Below are positions 13,225-25,046 of a stretch of DNA of 64,000 nucleotides, one piece after another. Position numbers and translations under genes: made by a program. The DNA is taken from assembly GCA_025531455.1 (NCBI GenBank), contig JAMYHL010000035.1, positions 620,001-684,000 of the forward strand. Reading direction: 5' to 3'. Within the stretch, counting starts at the first letter, position 1. Each line of letters starts with the position of its first letter. This DNA is from Apiotrichum sp. Y4204 (taxonomy: Eukaryota > Basidiomycota > Tremellomycetes > Trichosporonales > Trichosporonaceae). The notes under the pieces are model-generated. The model was not told the origin of the DNA. It saw only the letters and a list, made by a program, of their open reading frames with translations, and searched no databases.

Positions 13225-16200
13225 TTAGACTTGGACCTCGGCCACGGTCGAGTAGCTCTCGTCGACGGTCGTGTCCGTCTCCTGGCTCATGTCGTAATGC
13301 ATGGCCCGAAATGGAGCACGAGTGAGGCACACACTGCCACCAGACTTTGATGGCGTGTTCTCACGGGACGACGACGCAGAAGCAGAAGAGGTGTTCTCGC
13401 GCGTTGCCGAAGGCGGGCTGCCGCCTAGAGTCTCGAGGTCGGGGGTCTTGGGCGTGCATGGGGCGCCGTCAATCTCGTCGCTTCCGGACGATGAGTCGCA
13501 GGACGAGCTGTCGAGCTGAAAGGACTCCTCGTGTTCGGGGTCGGGCTCGGCATGAGCTGCTGCTTCAGACTCGCGCATCTCGGGCACCGTGTCGATCGTG
13601 GGGTTGCTGACCTCCGACCACATGGCAAACTCGGCACCAATGCTGCCCCGTGATGAGCTTGACGACCGCACGCTGTAGTCGACGACGGTAGGAAGACTGC
13701 GGCGATGAACAAAGTTATGGTGGACTGGGACGCTGGTCGCAGTTTTCGCTTGGGAGATGGGGACCCCACTGATGGCATCAATGGGCCCCTTGCGAGCAAA
13801 CCCCAACCCTCCAACGGCTGTGGTTATACCTGAGTCGCGTCTTGTGCGCTCGCGCGCAGCAGCCGTGGGGGTGTAATGGGAGACAGTGGTAGGAGACCGT
13901 GGCGTAGGAGGCTGGCTGGACTCGTCGGGTGAGAACGGTACGACAAACGTGTTGGCGCTGACCGGGACATACATGCCGGGCATTTGAAGGGCGAGAGGCG
14001 AATCACAACGCGCGTCTTGACCACCAGGTGAGGCCTCCTGCAAAACCTCGGGCGACTGCTCACGCTGGGAGCCATACGGACTCTGGGCGGATGTGGGCAT
14101 TGTTGTGCTTCGACCAGTGTAAGGGCGACGGGTAGCACCCAATGAGGCGGTCTCTAACCGAAGAGGAATGACCGGGCCACGGCTTTCCTCCGGGGGTTGG
14201 TATCCCAAAGGCGATGACGCCGAGCGGCGACGGAGTGCAGTGTTCGCCAAAGACACAGGGACGGACTCACGGCGCGAACGAGGCTCCGGCTGCAGTATGC
14301 TCTCGGGGAGAGGAAGGTTGGGAACACTCGATTGCGGGGGAGGCAGACCTGGAGTGTAGGTCTTGATCGATGCGGTGGAGAAAGTTTCAAAGGTTTCAAA
14401 GGTGGCGGAGTCCCCATCGTCGGCGGACTCGTAGGCGGTGTCAAATGTGGTAGTCGAGTCAGCCGATCGGTGGGACCGCGGTGACTGGAACTCGAACGGC
14501 GACTCCCTGCTGGCACTGTCACTGCGAACAGGCGGCGTGCTGATGTCGGTGCCTGGGAGATCGACATTCGAACCAACAGGCGACAGCACCGTTGAGACTG
14601 CGGAGGCCCATCCGGTGGCAACGCGGCTCATACGGCTTGCGGCCGAGGCAAAGTAAGAGCCAGCGTTCTCGATTGCAACCTGGGCGTCGTCCATGGCCTC
14701 ATCCAAAACGCTGGGGGGAGGGGGCTGCAGGCCAATAGAGGTGCCCGCAATGGCCTCAAGAACGCTTGGAGACTTTACAATCGGCCTGCCGGGGGCAGTG
14801 GCTCTTGATAAAGTGCTGGGCACCGATCCTGTGCCGGGGGTGATGGTAGGAGTTGCCTGGTGCAGCTCCTCCGAAGCGGCCTTGGTCGCAACGCCAATTG
14901 GCTTTGCTGGAGTTTGTTGCACTGGCACTGGATCCTTCCTGTCAGGGTCAAACTTTGTCCAGCCGGTCGGTAGGTCGTCGATCTCTTCAGGCTCCTGAAC
15001 AAGCTGCAACGCGGTATCCTTCCGCGTCTCAGCGAGCGTGCCGAGAGCCTTCTCCATGGATGAGACGCCTTCGGTAAAGATGGGCGATACAGCGGACGCG
15101 GTCGATTCTTCCTCCTTGGATCGGGATGACATCTGCGGGTCGATTTCAATGAAGCTCTCAGCCCGTGCGGGCTCCTGGTCGTCCTTGGCAACAGACTCAG
15201 CAACAGTCTCGAGCCCAACGTCCTTTTGTTTTGATCCTCCCTCAAGGGCGGCAGATGCTCCCATAAGGCCCTGGTTTTCGCCGGCGGTGGAGACGTTGCG
15301 GAGATCGATGAGAGTCTCGTGATCGTCTGAGCTGAGAGCGAGAATTTCCATGGCTGACAGGCTGCGGAAGTTGGACCGACGCGCAGTCTGAGCAGTGTGG
15401 ACCTCGGCCATGCTGCATTGACTGGGCGACGGGGAGGGGGGGTCAGAATCATCGACCACCTCAGCGGTCGTTGGCGTATAGGTGAGAGCTGCTGGCCTTG
15501 GCGGTGAAGCACGGCCGCTCGACGTTTCCGGAGCAGCGACAGTGTCGAGAGCAGAAGGAGGAGTCTGGGCCATAGAAGGCATCGTTGTGGAAGCCGACGA
15601 CACATCAGCGGACGACTGCACCTCGGGTTGAGTGGCATGGGTGTCCTCCGAGTCACTATCCAGGTACGCGAGACCCGCAACTTCGCTCTCCGGGCGGAGT
15701 CCAGAAGCGTCGGGGTTGGGCTCCCGGGGAGTAGACGTGTCCGGGAGGGCGAAGCTGTTGGTGGTGGGAGTGGGCGCTACGGTGTTGATGGTGGGGATAG
15801 TGTGGGTAATGGCAGCAAGAGGTGTGGAGTTTTCCCCTGTCTCGTTGTGCAATTGCGTAGGCTGGGGCACCGGCACGCGCTTCTGAATGTTGAGCGGCTT
15901 TGTTGTCGACTCAGGATTCATGGAGAAAGGCCGAGAGAAGTCGGGAGATGGGCTATCCCGCGCAAGAGGAGCCTGCGGGAACTGCTGCTGCGGAGCTTGC
16001 TGTGGCGGGTACTGCTGCGGGGGCTGTTGACGAATGGTAGGCTGGGGCATCTGCATCGACGGCTGCGGCTGGCGTGACAACTGCTGGTACTGCTGGCGGG
16101 GAGTCGGCTTCTGTTGAGGGCCGGGCTGTTGATGGGCAGCCGCAACCATTTGAGACGGCAGAGGCGGGCGTTGGTTTGAGAGCCTCAATGGGGGCGTTCC

Positions 16201-18317
16201 CGATGACTTAGGCAGTGGTGGCAGGTCGTTGTTCATCTCTGGGGCCGGCTTTGAGCTGGCTGCTGCAGGCGTTGATACATTCCGAGGAAGGCCACGGCCA
16301 CTTCCAGTTTGGTTGGCAGTCACGTTTTCAGTTGGCGGCGTGGCGCGCTCAAACCCAGCAGGAATTGCGGGGACCTCTGGGGCCTCCTCCTTGGTAGCCT
16401 TTTTCTTGCCAAAGAGGTTTGCGAGGGACAGACGCTTAGAGAGCGACTTTCGGCGGTCCTGCTTGTCCTCATCCGTTTTGGAGCCCTCCTTCTTGCCCTT
16501 CTTAGGCGTAGTAGGAGCAGACGGCAGGGGTGGTGCGGGTGTTTCACGAACTTCACGAGCTTCCTTGTGAAGGTTGGGCAAGCTCTGTCCAAACTGTTGC
16601 TTCTGCTGGGTAGACGCCGAGGCCGCCGAGGACGGGATTGGGCCCGGAGGCATGGGAGGTGCGGGTGGGGGAGCCGCTGCGCGTGCCCGCTCAACATTGC
16701 TGACGCGGACACCCATGTCCATGTTAACGGCACTGGTGCTAAATGCCGCAAATACGTCGGGCACAAACTCGACAGGCGGGTTTTTCGTTCCCGAACGTGC
16801 CGTCAGGGCGGCGAGAGCGTCGGGAACGTGGTTAATCGGTGCCGCGGACGAACCCTGGGCTGGCATTGCGGGCACAGGCGGTGCGTCGGCCGCAGCGACC
16901 ATTGCCTTGCGAAGCTCAGGCTTGCTCTGGGAACGACGCATCTTGCCAGCTGGCGGCTTGTCCGACTGCGCCTGCGACTGTGAAGCGCCAAACAAATCCT
17001 TGAGGGAAGCTTTGCTGAGCAGCGTACGACGGCGAGCCTTCTTTTCCGGCTTCTCCGTCTTCTCCAATCCTGCTGAGGGGGTTTCCGGGGCTGGAGTGAT
17101 GGAGGGCTCTGGGACACCGGAGGGCTTTGGCGGCAATGGTGGTACAGGGATGATATTGGTGGGCATCGGAGGGGGAGCTTCACTGGGAATGCGACTCTTT
17201 CGCTTCGAGAAGAGGGCGGAGAGTGAGAGTGACCGTCGACGTTCCTTTCTCGGTGTGGTCGTCGTTGTGGAGTCGCTTGCGGAGTCGGTAGGATGCTTGG
17301 CGTGAACGGCTGGGACGCCAGGTACTGGAGGTGCCTTCTCCGGTGTCTCGGGGCTGCGAGCAGGAAGAGTCTGGCGGTTAGCAGCCTTGCTCGGCGACGA
17401 CTTCGCCTTGGCTGGGAGGCTCTTGCGGAACGCGCTCTTGTCCTGCTGAGACTCGTTTGGTGGTGGGGGCGCGTCACGCGACGCCGAAGGCACGTTCTGG
17501 GTCCGTCCATTTGGTGAAGACCCGTTCATCAGATCATCAAAGTCGGCATCAAAGCGCTCCTGCTTGATCTGATCGGGACGCTTGGGCATCACAACCTGGC
17601 CCGCACCACCGTTGGTGCGCGAGAAGACTGGGGAGTCGGCGTCAAAGCCCTTAACCACTACGGGGGTAGACTGTCTGTTCTGCTGCGGAGGCGGCGGTGG
17701 TGCGGAATCGGGGATGGGCTCCTCGACGAGTCGGCGCGCGGGCCCAGTCGGAGCAATCAGTTCGCACTCCGCAGACGAACGTGGGTAAAGAGCTATGTCG
17801 CCTCCGGGCTCGTCTGGAGGGTCAGCGCGGTCACGCGATTCAGCTCACCATCTGGGGGTGTGAGGACGACTGACGGGAGCGTCGGGCTCTCGCTCAGGGC
17901 GGGGAACATCTGGCCGACTTGCGGCGGCTCTGGACGGACCGGCCATCCATCTGACATCTGGCGAACGTTGGGGTGGGGCGCCATGGCCGGTGATGGCCTG
18001 ATAGGGAGGGAGACTTTCCGGGGGAAGCCGCCCATTGCGGCTGGGTTCGCTGACCAACGCTGTGTCCGTGGACCAGCGTGCGGGCGAGCGTTGACGAGCG
18101 CGGCGGCACCAGCGGCAGCTTCAAACTTGTTGTCGTAGGGTGAGTGTCCGGATATGCCAGAAATGCTTGATGCGCGGTTGCGGTTGCCGGATGTGAGCTC
18201 CTTGGTCAGCTCCTCGAGCGACGGCCACACTTCGCCGGACATGGCGCCTGGGTGCGGAGCGTATTGAGGTTGTGGAGTTCCCGGGATCGGGCGCGTGCCG
18301 TTTGTTGTGGGAGACAT
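13225..18317 (-). CDS. Large disordered Ser/Pro-rich protein with repeated RRx[S/T]L...LF motifs
   Basis: Function not recognised. Two exons, 18317..17849 and 17813..13225, joined by a 35-nt GTGAGC...CTGACCCTCCAG intron, give 1,685 residues. The ATG at 18317 (MSPTTNGTRPIPG) is preferred over an upstream frame that would add sequence read from the pyrimidine-rich leader. Near the N-terminus is WPSLEELTKEL. The rest is low-complexity, rich in Pro, Ser, Thr, Ala and Gln, with no catalytic domain I can identify. Three basic-amphipathic blocks begin RRRSL (about residue 348), RRRTL (about 417) and RRKSL (about 610), and each ends in LF plus basic residues. Many other RRxS sites are scattered along it. 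The protein is likely a scaffold or phosphoregulated adaptor (inference). The open frame of more than 4.5 kb with consistent codon use makes a real gene very likely. Confidence 0.8.
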
Positions 18318-21300
18318 GGCGCCGTAGCAGCCGAAGGCTGGCTGGCACTGCGGACTGTTGGTTGAGTGCCAAAGGAGGTGGAAAGGGAGAGGACGACGCG
18401 ACTTGTCGGCGGCTGAGAAACGGGAGTGGCGGTCCTCGGTGGTTCGGTCTGTGGTTAGGTGGGTGTAGGTGTAGTGGGATGGGAGAATGGGCACGCCAGG
18501 GTTGATGTGTTGCTGGGCCGACACAATTGAAGGATAAAAAGTCGACAAGAAGATTATGACACAAGAAACTGAAGCAAACAAGAAAGGTCAGAGGTCGAGG
18601 CGATACGCAGAGATGAGAGCTGCGTGCTGTGGTGGTATGCCTCGACGAGTGCCTGTAGTTGAGAAAGAGAGAGTGATGGCGATCAACGACGGAGCGATTG
18701 AGATGCAGATGGCCGATGGAGATGGAGGTCGACGTCGAGCTGGGCGACAGTCGGCAGTGGCTGCAGACTAGCTGGAAGCTAGCACAGCGAGAGACCTAGA
18801 GACGGGGGCCGGGGGAGTGCGGGAGGACGACGCGAAGACGGGAGAGTACACGTACAACAGTCCCGTCTTTCGTCTCTCGGGGCGTTGGTATCCACAGGTT
18901 TTACAGGAAGAGGCGTCCGGAAGCAGGGTAAAAAGCAGAAAGGGTCGGGTGTTTGGGCCGTTGTGCGGGTCGACAAGGAGTGGGAGGGGAGAGACAGGAC
19001 GACGCAGAGGAAAACGAGTGCGCGGCACGAGAGAAAGAGAGACGCTAGTCGAGTACAAGAGCAGGCACTGGACAGGGCACGGGCGTCGTGCTTCAGGGGT
19101 AAAATAGGGAGAAAAAAAAAATGAGAGAGCAAAAATGACAAGCCTGAGTCCTTGTGCGGTTGGAGGGGGACGAATTGAATCGGGGCCACGGATTCACGGC
19201 AGAGCAGTGTTTAGAGTCGTGGCGGCATGAAGGGAGCCGAGGGAGGGTCCTAGCGGTAACAGCAGTGGTGGCGTCGGCGATGGAGGACAGGAGGGTGGTG
19301 GTGATGACGACGGGCTGGCGGTGCGCGGAGTCGCGGAGTCGAGGATCAGAGTATAATATGCTGCACAGGATCACAAGCCCCGTAGATCACAGGACCAGAA
19401 CAAGCGCGCGGGAATGCAATGTGGCCATGCAACGCAAAATGAACTACCAACTCATAGAGTTCCAGAAGGATACAGTTACAAGAGCGCAAAAGCTACAAAG
19501 GGCACGAGTCACCACCAGTGGATCTGATCTCACAACTCTGTCGGTGATTTATGGGCGGATTTGTGCCAAGGCTTTGTGGGCGGTGGGGAGAGAGCCTCGG
19601 ACAACATGCTGTCGTTCTGTCTGACTGTCCGACTGTTGGCAGCAAACACCACAAACAACACGACCGAATCTCCCTGAGAGCACCGGCCAAACTGTTGTGG
19701 CGCACTTGCTGTCGACGAAGCACAGTGCAGGTGTTTCAGGATCAACGGCGAGGCAGGAGGGGCGAGAGGACGCAGGGTACCAAATGCTCTTCCAGCATGC
19801 CGTCGTCATACTCCCGCTGTTAAGGTTCATGGACGTTGGCACCTGGTCTCCCGCGACCCGAAAGCCGTGCAGAGTTCGGCAGATGCGCTCGGCATAGGAT
19901 CATGGGAGGGTGTGTTTGGGTTGTGCGCATAATGTGCGGCACTCCGCCCATCGGCATCGCTGGAATGAGAGGCGGACCGCGCACGCCCATGTTTGTATCT
20001 GCTGCCAGGCACGCAGGTACAGCACAACAACCGCCGTCCGCGGCACCGCACCGCTAGCGGCTGGGGGAGATCCTCGGAAGGAGACGCCAGGCACCCCGCA
20101 CCCCAATACCAACCCCACTCCATCCCATCCATTGATTTGTAATGTGTGGAGTAGCCTCCTGATAACATGCTCCTTGCTCGCGCTTTAGACTGCACTCGGA
20201 GACTTGTTCTGCGTATTGAAACACTCCAGATGTTGGTCGGTCCTGGTGACATCTTCAACGAGCAACTCCAGGGTGTGTTGTGCCAACGGCCGAACCGAAG
20301 TCGGGAAGACTGGTCGCTGCAGCTAGCGTCACGCCAGCCAGGGCGATCGGTACTACGCAGGATGAACGCATCGGCGGCGATCCGTCGATCAATTCAGCAC
20401 TGACCCCTTTCTGGAGGACGGTCTGGGTTGGAATCACCATGAGTACAAGAATCCCACCCACTTCAATGGAGTACTTCAGCAACTCCACACAACTTACACC
20501 CCCACCTGCCCACCACAACACAGGCCCCGAAGTCAGCAGGCCATTCAGGATGTCCTCCTCGAAGGTTTCCCGGGCAGAGCAAACACAAACATACGGTTCC
20601 GGGGCGAGGGCAGCGTTTCATGCTTATGATCCCTGCGGTGTCTTGTGGGTTGGATACTTTGCGGGCGTGACGGCGGCTGTGACCAGTGGGGTGCGGAGCG
20701 CTGCAGCTCTGGCCTGCTGGACAGCTGAGCAGGAGAGTCTCGCCGGCCCCATTTCAAGCCGCCTGGCCCCCGTTCCTTGCCCTCAGTAGATCAGTAGGCT
20801 GGCTAGTACCCCACTGATAGTGGGAACGGCGGACAAAACGCACCAGTGACGACTTACGGCAGCGCCCGAACAGGCAGACTGCGGTGGGAACCGAGCGGTG
20901 ATGTTCGGGTCGCGGCGCGTCGGGGCCACTCCACGCTCGGACAGATAGCTTATGCTCGTGTGGCGGGTAGATCTCTTGATCTCAGAAGTGCTCAGGAATG
21001 CGCGTGCTCATTATCTGAAAGTCGACGGCGGAGAGTTGACAGTGAGGGAGAGGTGATGGAAGCTGGCTGCCCCGGCCCCGTGATCTTCCTACTCTCCAGA
21101 TCTCAGTCCGAGGAACAGGCACTTGCCAGCCACAAAGTAACACACCACGGGCCGAGTATGGAGCGGTTGTCCAGTATGGCGGCCTCATGTCCATCTTGTC
21201 ATGTCGGACTTCATTTCTTAGTCTACGTAAATGCCAAAGAGTCTGGTAAAGCGTGAGACCTTGGTACGCCCATGCCTCCGAGGACCTGATCGGAGGCTGA

Positions 21301-23130
21301 AGTGTACGCCAGCGAAGTCGGCGATATGGACTTAGTGTTTGGTTCTCACAACGGTCGACGCGTGATGCCGGCTGCGGACATCGTAAACATTGCAGCTGCT
21401 CATCACATTCCGCCACCGTCTGGTATAGCTCCAGCTCCAACTCCCTCAAAAATCTCCTCTGAGGCCACCACACGCGGCCTCGCGGCCCGGGACGCCACGG
21501 CGTCATCGCGGCGCAGCGCCACCCGTGCATCCGGACGACGCGGCGTGGTCGTGAGACCCGGCACCCGTCGTCGCATCGTGTCCAGTAGTGTTTGGGATCC
21601 CTACGTGTCGACATGCTATGTACATACTCGTATACTCGACAATACTGGAAATGGGAACCCCAAATTGGCAGTGGCTCAATGGGGTCTCTGGGCCGTGTGA
21701 TCCGTGGAATGCAGCGCATAAGAACAGGATCCGAGGATTGCTCAATTGCAGGCTTACGGCGCGCGACACCGTGTACGGTGTCAATGAACCGCAGGTTGGC
21801 GTTGACAGCCAACCAGCTCGTGACTGTGACTGTGACTGTGGCGGGGTGACCGTTACCGTGATCGTGATCGCGATCGCGATCGCGCTCCGTGAGCCCATGA
21901 TCAACAGATCGGCAACGCTAAGTCAAGTTGGGGCTTCGGTGCGCCCGGTGGGCTGCACCTCTAAGATCTAAAATATGGCTTGGAGTGTCTGGGGCCGCAC
22001 AGCCGCGCAGCCTTTGCCCGAAATTCCGGCTCTCAAGACGCGTTTTGAGGTTCCTTCTACGGTGGACCAAGGAGGATACTCAACACTCGTAGCGGACACA
22101 TTCCGATCTCCGCACCACGGCAAACGCGGTCCAGACGCGCCAGGATGAAATGAAATGGTTAAATTGCACGCCGCGTGCCTGGCAAGAATACGCAATCTCA
22201 ATCTCGCGATCTCGCGTCGAGCATCAATATACGCGTTGCAATGATCAATGGAAGGGCGCTAGCTAGCTTTCAATGCGTGGGCCAGCCGTGTTCAATGTTC
22301 AATGGTTTGTCCTGGGCTGGGGTTGAATGCACAGCAGAGGGCAGCGGAGGACGACGTCTGGTCCTGATCGAGGTAGAGGCTTAGTCCCTTGTTACTAGAT
22401 GATTAACAGTCGTGGGCTACTCCAACTCATTCTCATCTGCGAAACGTCGTACGCCGCGCTGTTGCCCCGCGCGGTGTCCAGGAATGCTTTCGTCTCTAAA
22501 TCAGTCAAGTTCTTTGACTTGGATGCAGACAGGCGAGGCAGTTCCTGACCTCGATAAGAGGCGGGTGAGATGCTGCTGAACTTCGTGACATTCGTTCGCG
22601 TGCAAGACGCAAGATGGCTCGGCAACATCCGCTTCCTCCATAGCACACTCGCCTCCTGCCCACTCCTGTATTGCTCTCCATTGCAGCCTCTCTTCCATCC
22701 CGTGCAGCGGCAGTGCTTCAGACAGTTTTACATAATGGGGGCACGTGGGGCACAAGGTGCATTTGCCCGCTTTCAGCCTAACAGTTTGCACACACAGACG
22801 AGACTAAGGGGAAAACGTTCAAACATGCACATGCCATGCGCCATGCAATGCAAGGAAGAACACATGAAGAGCCGCAGAGGCGGCGGGCAGACATGGGGCC
22901 ATTAATGGTGACGATGATGAGGAAAAGGGCAATTGAGTGACGGATGGATGGGAGGGGTGGGGAGGGGATGAACGGACATGATGCTCGTGTGATCGCTCAA
23001 TGGTGGTGAAATGCTAGTAAGAGCATGCGCGATGGACGGGAGAATGGATGCCGGATATCGGATCGAGTGATCGAGGCGCTGCAACACGAGACTAGCGGAA
23101 TTTGGGAGCTCATACGATGGCTCTACTCTT
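18318..23130. other. 4.8-kb gene-free interval
   Basis: The first part (about 18,370-19,120) is strongly purine-rich on the plus strand, so it is pyrimidine-rich on the strand of the large disordered-protein gene and is probably its leader or promoter. From 19,150 to 22,900 only chance-like ORFs occur, the longest being 276 codons on the minus strand at 20982-21812 with no recognisable motif. A GATC-rich hexamer repeat lies at about 21,820-21,886. About 22,900-23,130 is probably the 3' UTR of the cyclin gene. Confidence 0.45.
21820..21886. repeat. Short hexamer repeats (TGACTG, then GTGATC/GCGATC)
   Basis: Three tandem TGACTG units are followed, after a short gap, by two GTGATC and two GCGATC units. 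These form overlapping GCGATCGC palindromes. Confidence 0.7.
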
Positions 23131-25046
23131 TTAACTTCTTCTCTGATGTCTTCTCAACTCTGGAGTATACTCGGGTGACGGAGGCGGGGGAGGGGCGCCC
23201 TCCTGCGGGGGGAACTCGGCGGCGAGCTCGCGACCCTGGAACGGCGAGTCGCCGTCATACGAGTCGGGCCAACGCTGGATAGCCCAGTCGCGAACAAAGA
23301 CCGACGCCTTGAGGTGCTTTTTGCTTGCGTACTTCTTGAAGAAGGCTGACGTGTGGTCGAGGTCCTTGTTGAGGACAAAGTCGAGCATGATCTGAGCGCA
23401 CGGGAGAACCTCCTCCTGCGAGTACTCAGAGTAGTGCACCATGTTGGCATGCCATGGTCCGCGGTCGAGGCAAAGGCGAGCGAGCCACATGGCGGCAGCG
23501 GCCAGCATGGACGGGGGGTAGGGGAGAAGACGGTGCTCAATGCAGCTGATCTCGATGAAGAACTTGGCCACAGTACGGGCGTGAACATCGTAGCCGTCGG
23601 CCTTGGAGACCCGGCGGAGGAAGTGGAGGGGGTTCGGGTAGGACAGGTCAAAGTCCAGAGTCTGGAGGAGGTAGCGCTCGGCACGGAGAATCTCCGAGAC
23701 CTGGTAGCCACCATCGGTCATGTGAAGCATGTGGGAGACCGAGGGACAAACAATCTCCTCGTACTTGGCGGCCACAAAGAGCGCGGTCAGCCCGACGAGC
23801 TGGAACTTGACGAGCGACACCATGCGCACCGACAGGAAACGATCTATAAGGTTTGTGGCGATGAAGATAGTCTCCGGAAGGAGGCGGAACTTGGCGTGAA
23901 CTTCGACAATCCAGTCGTTGAGAATGGCACGCATCTTCCACTGAAGCTCCTCCTGGCCCTCCATGTAGTTGGGGTCGGGCATAGTGCGCTTCTACATGGA
24001 TTAGTAAAGCACAATAAGTGGTTTCAGTTCTGGTTGACTCACCTCCGCCTCAAGCATGTACTTGAACGCGTCAACCACGTATTCGCTGACCATCGAGGGG
24101 TCACCCTCATCCTCGGCATCGAGGTCGGTCCAACCAAAGTCCTTTGGAACAAGCTTCGAGACGGTGAGATTCTCAGGGGTCTTGGGGATGGACACCTCCT
24201 TTGCGTCACGGTCGTAGCGATCAGAGAACACGTCGTCGACTTCAGGCGATGGGCGACGGCGCTTCGGCTGAGGGCCGACATCGGTGAGCGACGCGGTTTC
24301 CTTGAGAAGGCGAGAAGGACGAGTGGTGGTAGAAGTAGAGGCGCCAGATGCGGTGGAGACGGCGGAGTTGCCACGGGAAACGCCAGGGCGACGAGTGGTG
24401 GTGGTAGTAGCTGCCTTGCGCTTGGTTGCGACGGCCTTCTCTTCGGTTGCGGACGCGCGAGTGTTGCGGCGGAGAGTCTGCTGCTGAGTGGTGGAAGTGG
24501 ACGCGAGAGGTCGACGCTCGCCAACCTTCTTGCCATCCTTGTCGTCCTTGGGACCCTGGGACGCGAGGGGCAGTTCACCGAGAGCGGGACGACGCCTGGT
24601 GGTGGGTTTGGTGGCAGCAGGCTTGTTCTCGTTGCTGGCGGAAGGGTTTGGTGCCGAGCCACGCTTCATAACTGGGATGGCAGTCGAGTTGGCATTGGCC
24701 GAGGCACCAGTGCGCGAACGCGTGGCGATAGTTGACGCCGCAGGTGGGGCATTCTCGTCGATACGCCGACCGGCTCGACGGGTCTGGGAATTAATATGGG
24801 ATGGACGTGTGTGGGCGCGGGTGTATGTAGGGGTGAATACAGTGTTCGGAATAGATGCAAACACGCGTTATAGATGCTAACACGGCTGAGTGAATGCAAT
24901 CCGCGAAGACGCTCCCCGACGATGGACGCGTTCATCAAGATTATTGTTCCCCGGCGTACGCGTATCGCGAAGAGGGCGGGATGACATGAAATGGAAGAGA
25001 ACGCGTTGCGCGTGGGGCAAGAACTCACGGGGATACCGCTAGCCAT
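23131..25046 (-). CDS. G2/M B-type cyclin (CLB-like)
   Basis: Regulatory subunit of the mitotic cyclin-dependent kinase, nuclear/cytoplasmic. Three exons (25046..25029, 24783..24043, 23991..23131) give 539 residues. The start MASGIP is chosen because the frame upstream opens only with a GTG. The N-terminus has a destruction box, RPALGE, at about residues 71-76, which marks it for APC/C-dependent proteolysis in this family, and a basic Thr/Arg-rich region. Cyclin_N covers roughly residues 265-390, with MRAILNDWIVEVH, the cyclin-box MRxxLxDW signature, then IDRFLS and LTALFVAAKYEEI. Cyclin_C follows, with LPYPPSMLAAAAMWLAR. The C-terminus ends in a Pro-rich tail. The exon 2/3 junction (EAE|KRTMPDPNYM) is a normal B-cyclin sequence. 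A pyrimidine-rich leader of about 700 nt precedes the gene. Confidence 0.94.

Noticed and set aside
18318..18581. Longer N-terminus for the large disordered protein starting at 18581
   Set aside because: The extra sequence is read from the pyrimidine-rich leader; the ATG at 18317 gives a more typical start. It cannot be fully excluded.
20982..21812. 276-codon minus-strand ORF in the 18-23 kb interval
   Set aside because: Arg/Trp/Pro-rich composition, no motif, overlaps equally long chance frames on the other strand, and no splice or promoter context.
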